A DNA stretch of 36,952 bases, taken from NCBI GenBank assembly GCA_021828525.1, contig JAJZGM010000002.1, positions 1 to 36,952 of the forward strand, in the 5' to 3' direction. The notes beneath the pieces were generated by a model. That model ran no database searches and was not told where the DNA came from. It was given only the letters and a program-made list of their open reading frames with translations. Shown here piece after piece: positions 9,522 through 18,291 of this stretch (its first letter is position 1; each line of letters begins with the position of its first letter). Both the position numbers and the translations under genes were made by a program. The stretch comes from Nitrospirota bacterium. Lineage in GTDB: Bacteria; Nitrospirota; Leptospirillia; Leptospirillales; Leptospirillaceae.

Positions 9522-9834
9522 TCCGGGTCCCGGGTCCCGGAAAAAGGCGCCGGAAAGATGGCGCCTTTTAATGAATGTCCGCCCCGGCCAATCAAGAATC
9601 TCCCTCGGGTTTGAGGAAAGGGGATGGATTCTTGGGGTCCGGGAGCCTGCCAGGGAAGGACGCGCCAACCATGGAATCGCAAGAGCATTGTCGGATTTTC
9701 TTGATGTCCCCCTCTCCTCCGTATCGATCGTCAGGGGGGAGGGAAGCCGGATCAAGTTGATCGAAATTGCCGGGATGAGCGAGGAAGAGGGGCTCAGACG
9801 ACTGAGAAGGGTATTACAGTCCTCTTCGTCATGA
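9493..9834 (+). CDS. DUF167 (YggU) family protein
   Basis: MNVRPGQSRISLGFEERGWILGVREPAREGRANHGIARALSDFLDVPLSSVSIVRGEGSRIKLIEI. Start may be ATG 9571 rather than 9493. Confidence 0.8.
   Translation: MRHTKKSSPDPGPGSRKKAPERWRLLMNVRPGQSRISLGFEERGWILGVREPAREGRANHGIARALSDFLDVPLSSVSIVRGEGSRIKLIEIAGMSEEEGLRRLRRVLQSSSS
9542..9569 (+). terminator. Terminator-like hairpin between divIVA and the DUF167 gene
   Basis: Perfect 10-bp inverted repeat AAAAGGCGCC-ggaaagat-GGCGCCTTTT, 20 nt after the divIVA stop. Confidence 0.55.
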
Positions 9835-9888
9835 TTTCCCGCCCTGGTCCGGACTGGATTAAAGAGACACACGGATGTGTGTGTGGAA

Positions 9889-10500
9889 TCAGTCGAAGGT
9901 GACGGTCTCGTTTCTGATTTCATGGCCATCGTCGATACGCATCTTGATGGTGATGGAATAGACGGGAGAGCCGCCGAGCCAGAAGGCGCGTGATGTCTCC
10001 TCCTTGGGTGCAAGAGGTTCGAACATCAGATAGGCGGGGGGGAGTTTGAGTGGAACCTCCGATCCATTTCCAATCTTGTAATGGGCCCCCAGCATCTGGA
10101 GTTTGATGGGGGCTCCCTCAACCGTGTATTTCATGTAGGCCACGGAAGGGGAGAGGAGCATGGAGATGTTGAGTCGCCATCCCTCACCCTGGATGCTCTT
10201 GAAGGTTGTCCGGGTGCTGATGCTTCGCTGGGAGACGATCTTGTGAGGCTTTCCCAGGGGGCCGGCCTTGAACCCGATGATGGACCCGCCGATTCCTGCC
10301 ACGAGAAGAAGTCCGATGACGATATAAATGGCAATGGTGACCGGGCTGAAGCCCTGCTCTTCCTTCGGGCGTGACGGACTGTAAAGCTCCTCGTATTCCG
10401 TGGGAGCTTTATCGGGAGAGGCTTCCGGAGCGCCTTGTTTTTCTGAGGCCGATCTTCTGGGACCACCTTCCGGTCCTGCGCCTTGTCTTGGTGCGGTCAT
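9889..10500 (-). CDS. Uncharacterised single-TM protein
   Basis: ORF 9889..10545 minus; ATG at 10500 preceded by GAGGAG; one strong TM (VTIAIYIVIGLLLVAGIGGSIIGF) followed by a soluble domain. Confidence 0.65.
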   Translation of the reverse strand: MTAPRQGAGPEGGPRRSASEKQGAPEASPDKAPTEYEELYSPSRPKEEQGFSPVTIAIYIVIGLLLVAGIGGSIIGFKAGPLGKPHKIVSQRSISTRTTFKSIQGEGWRLNISMLLSPSVAYMKYTVEGAPIKLQMLGAHYKIGNGSEVPLKLPPAYLMFEPLAPKEETSRAFWLGGSPVYSITIKMRIDDGHEIRNETVTFD

Positions 10501-10612
10501 GGACAGAAACTCCTCGGTTCTTCCGGGCCTTGCCGGCCCCTGCAATGTGGATGGCAGGACCGGTCAAACACATCTTTTAATTTTACTTCATGAACCCGGT
10601 TTGGGGCAAGAA

Positions 10613-11455
10613 TCACCGAGGGAATGCTGATTCAGGAGCGGGAGGGCCTTCTTCCATCCGGACATCGGCCCATTGGCTGATCCCTTGGGGGCAGGCCTCC
10701 TGGTCGATCCAGAATTCGGAGGGGTGCAGCCGCACTTCCGCCTCCTTCAGGACCCACTGGGTGGGCAGATTGCCTTGAGGGTTGAGGACGGTGGCAAGAA
10801 TGTCGTGTTTTTCCTTCCCTGTCACAAGGAAAATTCTTGCCCCTGCTTCGGCCAGTGTCCGGTAGGACAGGGAAATCCTGGCGATTCTCCCGGGAACTGG
10901 GGGGACGGCAAGAACCACCCGATGCCGGTCTTCTTCCGGAGACGTTCCCGGAAAGAGGCTGGCCGTGTGTCCGTCGGGTCCGACCCCGAGAAGGGCGATA
11001 TCCAGGGCAGGTGGGTGAGGGAGAGGAGTCCCAAGAGCCTCCGCGAGAACCTTTTCGTATCTGAGGGCTTCCCGTTCAGGGTGGGGATTTTCCCCCTGGA
11101 TTCTGAAAACGGATTTCTCCTGAATTTTTCCAGGAATAAGGAGAGTCTCCCGCGCCATCCTGTAATTGCTCTGGTCGCTCTCAGGAGGAACGCACCGTTC
11201 GTCGGAAAAAAACCAGCGAATCCGGGATTTGGTCTCCTCGGGCCAGGAGGCTATCTTTTTTGACACGGCCCTGAAAAACGGGATAGGGGTCTTGCCTCCC
11301 GAGAGGCCGATCGAGACGACACTCTTTTTGACGAGAAGCCCCTCGACTCTCTCGAGAAAGCTGTCCGCTCCTTTTTCAGTCCAGGCGGATAGGGAGGGGA
11401 ATACACGAACGAGAACGGTAGGAGAAGCATCTTCGAGCTCGGTGAGTCGGGTCAT
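10613..11455 (-). CDS. pgl: 6-phosphogluconolactonase
   Basis: VSIGLSGGKTPIPFFRAV, RWFFSDERCVPPESDQSNYRMARETLL, LDIALLGVGPDGHTASLFPG. Confidence 0.92.
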   Translation of the reverse strand: MTRLTELEDASPTVLVRVFPSLSAWTEKGADSFLERVEGLLVKKSVVSIGLSGGKTPIPFFRAVSKKIASWPEETKSRIRWFFSDERCVPPESDQSNYRMARETLLIPGKIQEKSVFRIQGENPHPEREALRYEKVLAEALGTPLPHPPALDIALLGVGPDGHTASLFPGTSPEEDRHRVVLAVPPVPGRIARISLSYRTLAEAGARIFLVTGKEKHDILATVLNPQGNLPTQWVLKEAEVRLHPSEFWIDQEACPQGISQWADVRMEEGPPAPESAFPR

Positions 11456-11472
11456 CGGAATCTCCCTCGATT

Positions 11473-12498
11473 TTAGGACCCGGGAACACTTCGTGAGGCC
11501 AGCTGGCAGGCCCCCAGAAGTCCTGTTTCCGGGTTGTTGACGATATGGACCGGGATTTCCGAGAGAAGCGTCCTGTAGCGGCCCTTGTTGACAAAATGGG
11601 CCATGAAGGAGGATCTCAGGAGGAAAGGCTCGATCTTTCCGGGAATTCCCCCCGCCAGGTAGACGCCGCCGGTGGCCAGGGACTTGAGAGCCAGATTCCC
11701 GGCTTCCTGCCCCAGAAACCTGCAGAAGTTTTCGAGGATCATGGTGCAGAGTGGGTCATGTCTTGACAGGGCGGCATGGGTCAGGGCGGCAGGAATCTCC
11801 TCCTCCGAAAGGCCGGGGTCAAGCGGAAGACTTGCGGGAGGCTGTCCGAGAGTATGGAAATGATACAGATTTGCCAGTCCCTGGCCGGAAACGACTCGTT
11901 CACAGCTGACATGTCCGAACCGCGACCACAGGTGGGTGAGAAGGGGGATATCGGAAAGGGATTCGGGGGCCCAGTCCGCATGGCCTCCTTCAGTCGGAAT
12001 GACAAGGGGGCCCTGCTCGGAGGGAATCAGGATCGATTCACCAAGGCCCGTCCCGGGGGCGACCACGATCCTGGCTCCCTGGGGATCGGGTCGCCCCGTA
12101 TTGAGGAGGGTGGTATCTTCCTCTCCCAGAAGGGTGGTGCCCCAGGCGGTGGCCACGAGGTCATTGACAAGGCGGATATTTATTTTCGGAAGTTTCAGAA
12201 GTTGGGCCAGGGTGTCTGTTTCTACGACCCAGGGGAGGTTGGTGGTCTGGCACCTGCCGTTCACGACGGGGCCGGCGATTCCAAAGGCTGCACTTGCAAG
12301 GGAGAAGCTTTTGGAATAGTCGGATCGAAGGGTTTCAAGAAATTCTTCCAGGACCTTTTCAAGGGAGTTATAGTTTCTGGAGGGGTATTCCTTCTTGAAA
12401 ACCTTTCCGGGGCTCTTGTCCACCCCTTTGTTTTCCGGAAGAAGAGGAAAACACCCCAGGAGGGTTTTTGTCCCTCCGATATCTCCGGCAAGAATCAT
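11473..12498 (-). CDS. glk: Glucokinase
   Basis: MILAGDIGGTKTLLGCF, INIRLVNDLVATAWG, VVAPGTGLGESIL, PTEGGHADWAPES, GGVYLAGGIPGKI; ATG at 12498 inside longer ORF 11473..12783. Confidence 0.92.
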   Translation of the reverse strand: MILAGDIGGTKTLLGCFPLLPENKGVDKSPGKVFKKEYPSRNYNSLEKVLEEFLETLRSDYSKSFSLASAAFGIAGPVVNGRCQTTNLPWVVETDTLAQLLKLPKINIRLVNDLVATAWGTTLLGEEDTTLLNTGRPDPQGARIVVAPGTGLGESILIPSEQGPLVIPTEGGHADWAPESLSDIPLLTHLWSRFGHVSCERVVSGQGLANLYHFHTLGQPPASLPLDPGLSEEEIPAALTHAALSRHDPLCTMILENFCRFLGQEAGNLALKSLATGGVYLAGGIPGKIEPFLLRSSFMAHFVNKGRYRTLLSEIPVHIVNNPETGLLGACQLASRSVPGS

Positions 12499-12633
12499 CC
12501 TGGGATGAAGGGTCGGGGCCGGAGATCCGGCAAAAGAATCAGCCACTCTTCCTCCTTCTCCACGAATTCTTCTTCGGAACTCGGGTTTCAAGGTTAGTTG
12601 CCCTTCGGACAACGAGCAGTGCCGCCGTTTTCC

Positions 12634-12662
12634 TTGACAGGGACTGGCCCGGATAATATGAT
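12634..12662 (+). promoter_or_regulatory. Sigma70-type promoter for hpnH
   Basis: TTGACA (12634-12639), 17-nt spacer, TATGAT (12657-12662), about 100 nt upstream of ATG 12763, in the divergent glk/hpnH intergenic region. Confidence 0.7.
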
Positions 12663-12762
12663 CATAGAATGTTGCGGCATTAATGTCATCCATCTTCGTT
12701 CCGTCCGCAACCAAACAAGAGACCCATGCCTTGAATCCCCAGAATGAAAGGCACCCAATCCC

Positions 12763-13779
12763 ATGGCGATCCCTCTCCAGCAAGCCCTGAAAGTCGGGGC
12801 ATATGTCATGCAGAAAAAATGGAAGAAAGAAGAGAAATATCCTCTCGTCCTGATGCTCGAACCCCTATTCCGATGCAATCTTGAGTGCGCCGGATGTGGC
12901 AAGATCCAATACCCGGAAGAAATCCTTAAGAAGAGGCTGACTCCGGAGGAATGCTTTCATGCGGTTGAAGAATGCGGCGCCCCTGTCGTCACCATTGCCG
13001 GGGGAGAACCCCTCATCCATCCTGAGATCGTCGAGATCGTATCGGGGATGATCGAGCGCAAGAAGTTCGTCTACCTTTGCACCAACGGCATCCTCCTCGA
13101 GAAATACATCGACCGATTTTCGCCCTCCCCTTACCTGACCTTCAGTATCCACCTCGATGGTCTCCGGGAGACGCATGATCGCCTCGTGTGCCGGGAGGGG
13201 GTCTTCGAAATGGCCGTCAGGGCCATCCGGACCGCCACCGCCCGCGGCTTTCGCGTGACCACGAACACCACCGTCTTTGAGGGAGAAGATCCCGCCGAAA
13301 TCCGGAAATTTTTCGACTATGTGAAGGAGTTGGGAGTGAACGGGATGATGATTTCCCCGGGATATTCCTATGACTGGGCTCCGGATCAGGAACACTTTCT
13401 GAAGAAGGACCGGACCCGCAACCTCTTCCGGATGATACTCGCCGATCGGGCCGGCAAGGGCTGGAACTTCAATCACAGTCCCTTTTACCTGGATTTTCTG
13501 GAAGGGGAAAGGGATTACGATTGCACTCCCTGGGGAAGCCCGAACTATTCGGTTCTCGGATGGCAGCGTCCCTGTTATTTGTTGAACGAAGGTTATGCCG
13601 CCACCTTCAGGGAATTGATGGAAGAGACCGACTGGAGCCAATACGGACCCTCTTCTGGCCACGCCAAGTGCCGGGACTGTATGGTTCACTGTGGTTTCGA
13701 GCCCTCTGCCGTGGGAGATGCCACCTCCTCGATCAAGAATACCCTCCGTTCCATTTCCAGTCTCCTTCCGGCCGGTTGA
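12763..13779 (+). CDS. hpnH: HpnH-type radical SAM protein (adenosyl-hopene synthase of hopanoid pathway)
   Basis: [63 protein letters not shown]; CxxxCxxC radical SAM motif; [25 protein letters not shown]. Confidence 0.92.
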   Translation: MAIPLQQALKVGAYVMQKKWKKEEKYPLVLMLEPLFRCNLECAGCGKIQYPEEILKKRLTPEECFHAVEECGAPVVTIAGGEPLIHPEIVEIVSGMIERKKFVYLCTNGILLEKYIDRFSPSPYLTFSIHLDGLRETHDRLVCREGVFEMAVRAIRTATARGFRVTTNTTVFEGEDPAEIRKFFDYVKELGVNGMMISPGYSYDWAPDQEHFLKKDRTRNLFRMILADRAGKGWNFNHSPFYLDFLEGERDYDCTPWGSPNYSVLGWQRPCYLLNEGYAATFRELMEETDWSQYGPSSGHAKCRDCMVHCGFEPSAVGDATSSIKNTLRSISSLLPAG

Positions 13780-13800
13780 TTCCGGGAGGAAGGAGCCCGG

Positions 13801-14475
13801 ATGTCAACATATGTGGTGGGTGATCTGCACGGTCAGTTTTCGCTTTTGCTCGATCTTCTGGGAAAGATTCTCTTCGATAAAAAGCAGGATCGGCTGATCG
13901 CCGTCGGAGATGTGCTGGACCGGGGATCCCGGGTCGGCGATCTCCTCTTGTTTCTCCATGAAGCCTCCCAGGAGGGATGGTTCCATTCCGTCAAAGGAAA
14001 TCATGAGGAATCATTCCTGCGTGTCCGCGCCGGGGAACCCCTCTCCTGGTACACCTCTCCCGAGTTCGGTGGCGGTGTCACCCTGTCCTTTTTCCAGGGC
14101 CTAGGGGCGCAAAACGCCCGGCTTTTGGAAGATTGGATCGGGTCCTGGCCCCTTGTCTGGTCCAACGAACAATCAATCGTGGTTCACGGAAGTCTTCCTT
14201 CTGTTCCGGGAACAACCCTGGGAGACCCTGATCTCTGCGAAACCCGGATCTCGTGGGGCGGGGGAGGTCACGAATGCCTGGATCTCCGGCCTCCGAATCT
14301 TTACCCTTCCTGGGATGGCCGTCTTGTTGTCTCCGGGCACACGATCGTCCGCAAGGCCGGCTTCTGGAAGGAAGGGATTGCGATGGTGGATACGGGGGCT
14401 TTCAGGACGGGCATCCTCTCCGCCCTTTGTCTGGAGACAGGCCAGTTCCACAGGGTGTCGGGAGCTCCAGCCTAG
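13801..14475 (+). CDS. PPP-family metallophosphoesterase / serine-threonine phosphatase-like
   Basis: VVGDLHGQF, AVGDVLDRGSR, VKGNHEESFL, VVHGSLP, VVSGHTIV, VDTGAF: classic GDxHG/GDxxDRG/GNHE series. Confidence 0.88.
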   Translation: MSTYVVGDLHGQFSLLLDLLGKILFDKKQDRLIAVGDVLDRGSRVGDLLLFLHEASQEGWFHSVKGNHEESFLRVRAGEPLSWYTSPEFGGGVTLSFFQGLGAQNARLLEDWIGSWPLVWSNEQSIVVHGSLPSVPGTTLGDPDLCETRISWGGGGHECLDLRPPNLYPSWDGRLVVSGHTIVRKAGFWKEGIAMVDTGAFRTGILSALCLETGQFHRVSGAPA

Positions 14476-14484
14476 AGGCGGGTG

Positions 14485-15891
14485 TCAGGCTTCCGGCGGG
14501 CTCGCAAGAATTCGCCGTGCAGTTTCGATCCCTGAGGTGAAGCTTTGGGAGACTGAAACCCCTGATAGATAAGCTCCGGCCAGGTAGAGTCCGTTTGGAA
14601 GAGCCTGGGCTATCCTCTCGATCCGGCTCCGGTGGCCGGGGGTGTATTGGGGAATGGCGCCTTCCCACCGCTGAATGCGGAGAAAGTCCGGCTTTCCCTT
14701 TGTTCCCAGGATTGTCTCAACTTCCCGTCCGACGATTTCGATCAGGTCCTCATCAAAGGCAAAGGCCAGCTTCGGATTCGACATTCCTCCGGCGAAAACC
14801 GTCAGGAGGACCTGGCCTTCCGGAGCCTTGTCAGGAAAAAGAGAGGACGAAAAGAGAATCCCCAGAATTTTCCGCTTTTCTCTGGAGGGGACAAGCAACC
14901 CGAATCCATCAAGTGGGTGGTCCACATTTTTCCTTGAAAATCCCAGAGAGATCACCGCAATCGGGGCATAAGGAATTTCTGTCATCGGACCAATGGCTTC
15001 GGGGCAGATCTCCTGCAAAAGTTCCGAGGACTGGATCGCGTTTCCGGCAAGAACCACATAACGGGAATGGAGGTAATAGGTCTCCTCGTCAAAGAGAAGC
15101 GCTGTCCGGAATCCGTTTGGAGTCCGGGTGATTCCGATGACGTCGGCATTTGTCCCGGCGTCGGTGCCAAGAAGCTCCGAGAGGGCCCCTGGAAGTCGGC
15201 CCATTCCTCCCTGGAAGGAAAAAATGGAACGGGTGAGGGGGGATCGAGGGGGTTTGGGACCGAACTGCATGGCCACGGCTCCCCTGAGGATCGATCCGTA
15301 GCGGTCTTCCATCGCGGTGAGACGGGGAAATGTGTCTTCCATGGAGAGAATCTCGGGACTCGAGGCGTAGACCCCCTTCACAAAAGGATCGATAATCCAG
15401 TCGAGAAAATCGGGTCCGAAACGACGTTCGACGAACTGGGCGACAGTTTCTATGGCCGGATCTTCGGGAAAGGTTGGGTCGTAGGGAGGGATAAAGGCTT
15501 CCCGGAGAACTCGCATTTTGCCCAAGACTGAGAGAACGGGAGTTGTGATTCCTTCCAGGATTGACCCGGGAAGCGGAACGGGTTTCCCCTCCTTCAGGAT
15601 AAAACGCCTTTTTCCGGCGCGGCCGGCCAGGACTGCCTCCCGCTCGAGCCCCGTTTGATGGATGTATCCGAGCAGAGGGTCTTCAGGTCTCAGGAAAAGA
15701 CTGTTTGGGCCTGTTTCTATCCGGTATCCGGCTTCGTCGAGCGTCCGTATGACGCCCCCTAGCCGATCGTTCCTCTCCACGAGGCGGACAGTCCGGCCGT
15801 GACCTTTGAGATGGACGGCGCAGGCCAAACCTGCGATCCCCCCTCCCACGACAAGAGTTTCGATATCATTCGCTGTCAATCTATTCTCCAT
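14485..15891 (-). CDS. hemY: Protoporphyrinogen oxidase (HemY/PPOX type flavoprotein)
   Basis: IETLVVGGGIAGLACAVHL dinucleotide fold, ERNDRLGGVIRT, GYRIETGPNSLF, FVKGVYAS, LYLAGAYLSGVSVSQSFTSGIETARRI. Confidence 0.9.
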   Translation of the reverse strand: MENRLTANDIETLVVGGGIAGLACAVHLKGHGRTVRLVERNDRLGGVIRTLDEAGYRIETGPNSLFLRPEDPLLGYIHQTGLEREAVLAGRAGKRRFILKEGKPVPLPGSILEGITTPVLSVLGKMRVLREAFIPPYDPTFPEDPAIETVAQFVERRFGPDFLDWIIDPFVKGVYASSPEILSMEDTFPRLTAMEDRYGSILRGAVAMQFGPKPPRSPLTRSIFSFQGGMGRLPGALSELLGTDAGTNADVIGITRTPNGFRTALLFDEETYYLHSRYVVLAGNAIQSSELLQEICPEAIGPMTEIPYAPIAVISLGFSRKNVDHPLDGFGLLVPSREKRKILGILFSSSLFPDKAPEGQVLLTVFAGGMSNPKLAFAFDEDLIEIVGREVETILGTKGKPDFLRIQRWEGAIPQYTPGHRSRIERIAQALPNGLYLAGAYLSGVSVSQSFTSGIETARRILASPPEA

Positions 15892-15986
15892 CCGGGTCTT
15901 GGGCTGGTTGTCGGGAGCAGTTGAACAGGCCGGATAACTTTAAACGCTCGGAGGGACAAGGTCAATATTGGGGTGTTGTCCGGCAA

Positions 15987-16009
15987 GGCCCCTGGGTGTC
16001 CCGGGGGCC
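15987..16009. promoter_or_regulatory. GC-rich inverted repeat in the hemY/tig divergent intergenic region
   Basis: GGCCCCTGGG-TGT-CCCGGGGGCC (10-bp arms, one G-T pair), immediately upstream of a TATAAT at 16019-16024. Confidence 0.5.
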
Positions 16010-16018
16010 GGATTTTGT

Positions 16019-16024
16019 TATAAT
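16019..16024 (+). promoter_or_regulatory. Possible -10 element for tig
   Basis: Perfect TATAAT upstream of tig; no convincing -35 hexamer at 16-18 nt. Confidence 0.35.
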
Positions 16025-16202
16025 CGGGAGACTTCAGTCCTCTGACCTCAATTTGAGAATGCTTTCCGGTCGTTCTCCCCTTTTTTTGGGACAGACATTC
16101 ATTTACAATAAAAAGAATTTGGATCCGGACCGACGCATTCTCAGCGTCGCCGGAAGATGATGTTCCCGAACAAAAATCATTCCCAGGAAGGAAAAAACGC
16201 TG

Positions 16203-17594
16203 ATGGATGTCCTGATTGAGCCTCTCGAGGGTGCCCAACGAAAATTTCGGGTTGTCTTCTCCGACGAGGATGTGCGTACGAAGGTGGAAAAGGAAATTCG
16301 GTCTGCCATCAAGGACCTGAAGGTTCCGGGTTACAGGGTCGGGCATGTTCCCGCTTCCTATATCCGCTCTCGTGCCCCGTTTCTGGCCTCAATCCATGAA
16401 TCCGTGACCGAGGCGCTCCGTCAGTCTGCAATCGACGCACTGGTTAATGAAGATTCCGGAACGGTTGTCTTTCTGGATCCGGAACCCTTTTCGGTGACGG
16501 GAGAGCATGAAAAGTCCGGGATAACCGTTTCCGGAACCCTTGAGTGTTTTTCCCTTCCTGAAGGATTTGTCTGTGAAGGGATCTCTCTCTCGCCCGAATC
16601 CGCCTCAACGGTGACCCGGGATGAAATCGAGAGGGAAACCGAATCCCTTTCGAAACGGGCCGGAACCCAGTTCAAGCAAGATCTTCCCGAAGAGACGACG
16701 ATCGAAGAAGGGGATCTGGTCTCTTTTTCCTTTTCATTCACCCATCCCGATACCGGACTTCCATACGAGAACAGGCAGACGATTAATGTGGGGGACCCGT
16801 CCCATCCGGAAGCCCTGACCCGTTCCTTGATTGGAAGGAAGGTTGGAGAATCCTTCTCGGAACGCCTTCCTTTCAATATTCCGGCCAAAAAAAAGGGAGA
16901 CAGGTCCCGGGTGGAAACTCTTGACTCCCAGATCCGCATCGAGAGCCTGAAACGTATCGAGCCGGCGACACGGGAGGAGCTTTTCAAGGCCCTGAGTGCC
17001 GGGCAGGGGGAAGAGGCCGACCGGGGAACCTTGGAGGATCTTGTCGAAAAAAGGATTCTGGAGCGAAAGGTTTCGGAAGCCCTGACCCGAAAGCTTGAAG
17101 AGCTGGTTCTAGAGGTTCTCTCCCGCAATTCGATCGCGGTTCCTGAACGCAGGATTGCCCTTGAGATCGATCGCATGGTGTCGTCAGGGATGGCCGCCAA
17201 TGAAATCGATAAGGAACAGGTTCGCCGGGATACCCTCTGGTGGTTCATCCTTGACGATCTTTCAAGGAAAATGGAGATTCAGCCCGACATGGGGCGCGTC
17301 GAGCAGGAATATCTTGCACTCGTTCGCCGGAGCGGAGACCCCGAAAAGAATGAATCCCGACGAAGGGAATATGTCGAACAGGCCTTTCTTTCGGCCCGCC
17401 GTCGGCTGACTGAGGAAATTCTTCTCAAACAATCCACTTTTTCTGGCTGGGATGAGTTTTTCGGCCCCGATGGGCTGCTCCAGAAGCTTGGATGGAAATC
17501 TTTTGGTGTTCGTCCTGAACCGCATGATACCGCCTCCCATGACCACCACGACCACGATCACGAGCACGAGCATGACCATGGTCACCACCACTGA
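16203..17594 (+). CDS. tig: Trigger factor with His-rich C-terminal tail
   Basis: Ribosome-binding N-domain 'RKFRVVFSDEDV..VPGYRVGHVPASYI', PPIase-like domain, long helical C-domain; followed by clpP and clpX. Ends DHHDHDHEHEHDHGHHH. Confidence 0.92.
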   Translation: MDVLIEPLEGAQRKFRVVFSDEDVRTKVEKEIRSAIKDLKVPGYRVGHVPASYIRSRAPFLASIHESVTEALRQSAIDALVNEDSGTVVFLDPEPFSVTGEHEKSGITVSGTLECFSLPEGFVCEGISLSPESASTVTRDEIERETESLSKRAGTQFKQDLPEETTIEEGDLVSFSFSFTHPDTGLPYENRQTINVGDPSHPEALTRSLIGRKVGESFSERLPFNIPAKKKGDRSRVETLDSQIRIESLKRIEPATREELFKALSAGQGEEADRGTLEDLVEKRILERKVSEALTRKLEELVLEVLSRNSIAVPERRIALEIDRMVSSGMAANEIDKEQVRRDTLWWFILDDLSRKMEIQPDMGRVEQEYLALVRRSGDPEKNESRRREYVEQAFLSARRRLTEEILLKQSTFSGWDEFFGPDGLLQKLGWKSFGVRPEPHDTASHDHHDHDHEHEHDHGHHH

Positions 17595-17657
17595 AACAGG
17601 AGAGATCCCCAAGGTCCTGTCCACTTTCTGATCATTCATCAAAAAGGAACGTTCATA

Positions 17658-18263
17658 ATGCTGATACCGATGGTAGTAGAACAGACAAACAGGGGAGAGC
17701 GCGCCTATGACATTTATTCCCGCCTCCTCAAGGACAGGATCATCATTCTCGGAACTGCAATCGACGACAATGTGGCAAATCTGGTCATTGCCCAGATGCT
17801 TTTTCTGGAATCTGAAGACTCAGCGAAGGATATCAATCTGTATATCAATTCTCCGGGAGGAATTGTCACGGCAGGCCTCGCAATTTATGATACGATAAAA
17901 TTCATCAAGCCTGATGTTTCGACCATATGCATCGGTCAGGCTGCCAGCATGGGAGCCTTTCTTCTGTCGGCCGGGACAAAGGGAAAGCGCTTTGCACTTC
18001 CGAATGCCCGGATCATGATTCATCAGCCGATGGGAGGATTCCAGGGTCAGGCAACGGATATAGAGATTCATGCCCGGGAAATTCTTAAGCTCAAGGCCGA
18101 CCTCAACAGGATGCTTGCCGACCATTGTGGTCAGCCGATCGAGAAGGTTGCGCTGGATACAGACAGGGATTACTTCATGTCCTCAGTGGAGGCAAAGGAC
18201 TATGGCCTGATCGATTCTGTCATTACGGCCCATCGTCCGGAAGGCAAGACCGGGTCAGTATAA
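17658..18263 (+). CDS. clpP: ATP-dependent Clp protease proteolytic subunit
   Basis: [81 protein letters not shown]. Confidence 0.98.
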   Translation: MLIPMVVEQTNRGERAYDIYSRLLKDRIIILGTAIDDNVANLVIAQMLFLESEDSAKDINLYINSPGGIVTAGLAIYDTIKFIKPDVSTICIGQAASMGAFLLSAGTKGKRFALPNARIMIHQPMGGFQGQATDIEIHAREILKLKADLNRMLADHCGQPIEKVALDTDRDYFMSSVEAKDYGLIDSVITAHRPEGKTGSV

Positions 18264-18291
18264 TCTGTAATTTTTTGTAAGCGAGGATGCG

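Noticed and set aside
9866-9882. ACACAC-ggat-GTGTGT style inverted repeat between convergent DUF167 and membrane-protein genes as a terminator
   Set aside because: Short alternating purine-pyrimidine stem without a T-tract; too weak to call.
11776-12597. 273-aa + strand ORF opposite glk
   Set aside because: Gly/Lys-rich shadow translation with no family features; glk on the minus strand is well supported.
12865-13689. 274-aa minus-strand ORF opposite hpnH
   Set aside because: Shadow ORF; hpnH has clear radical SAM motifs and promoter.
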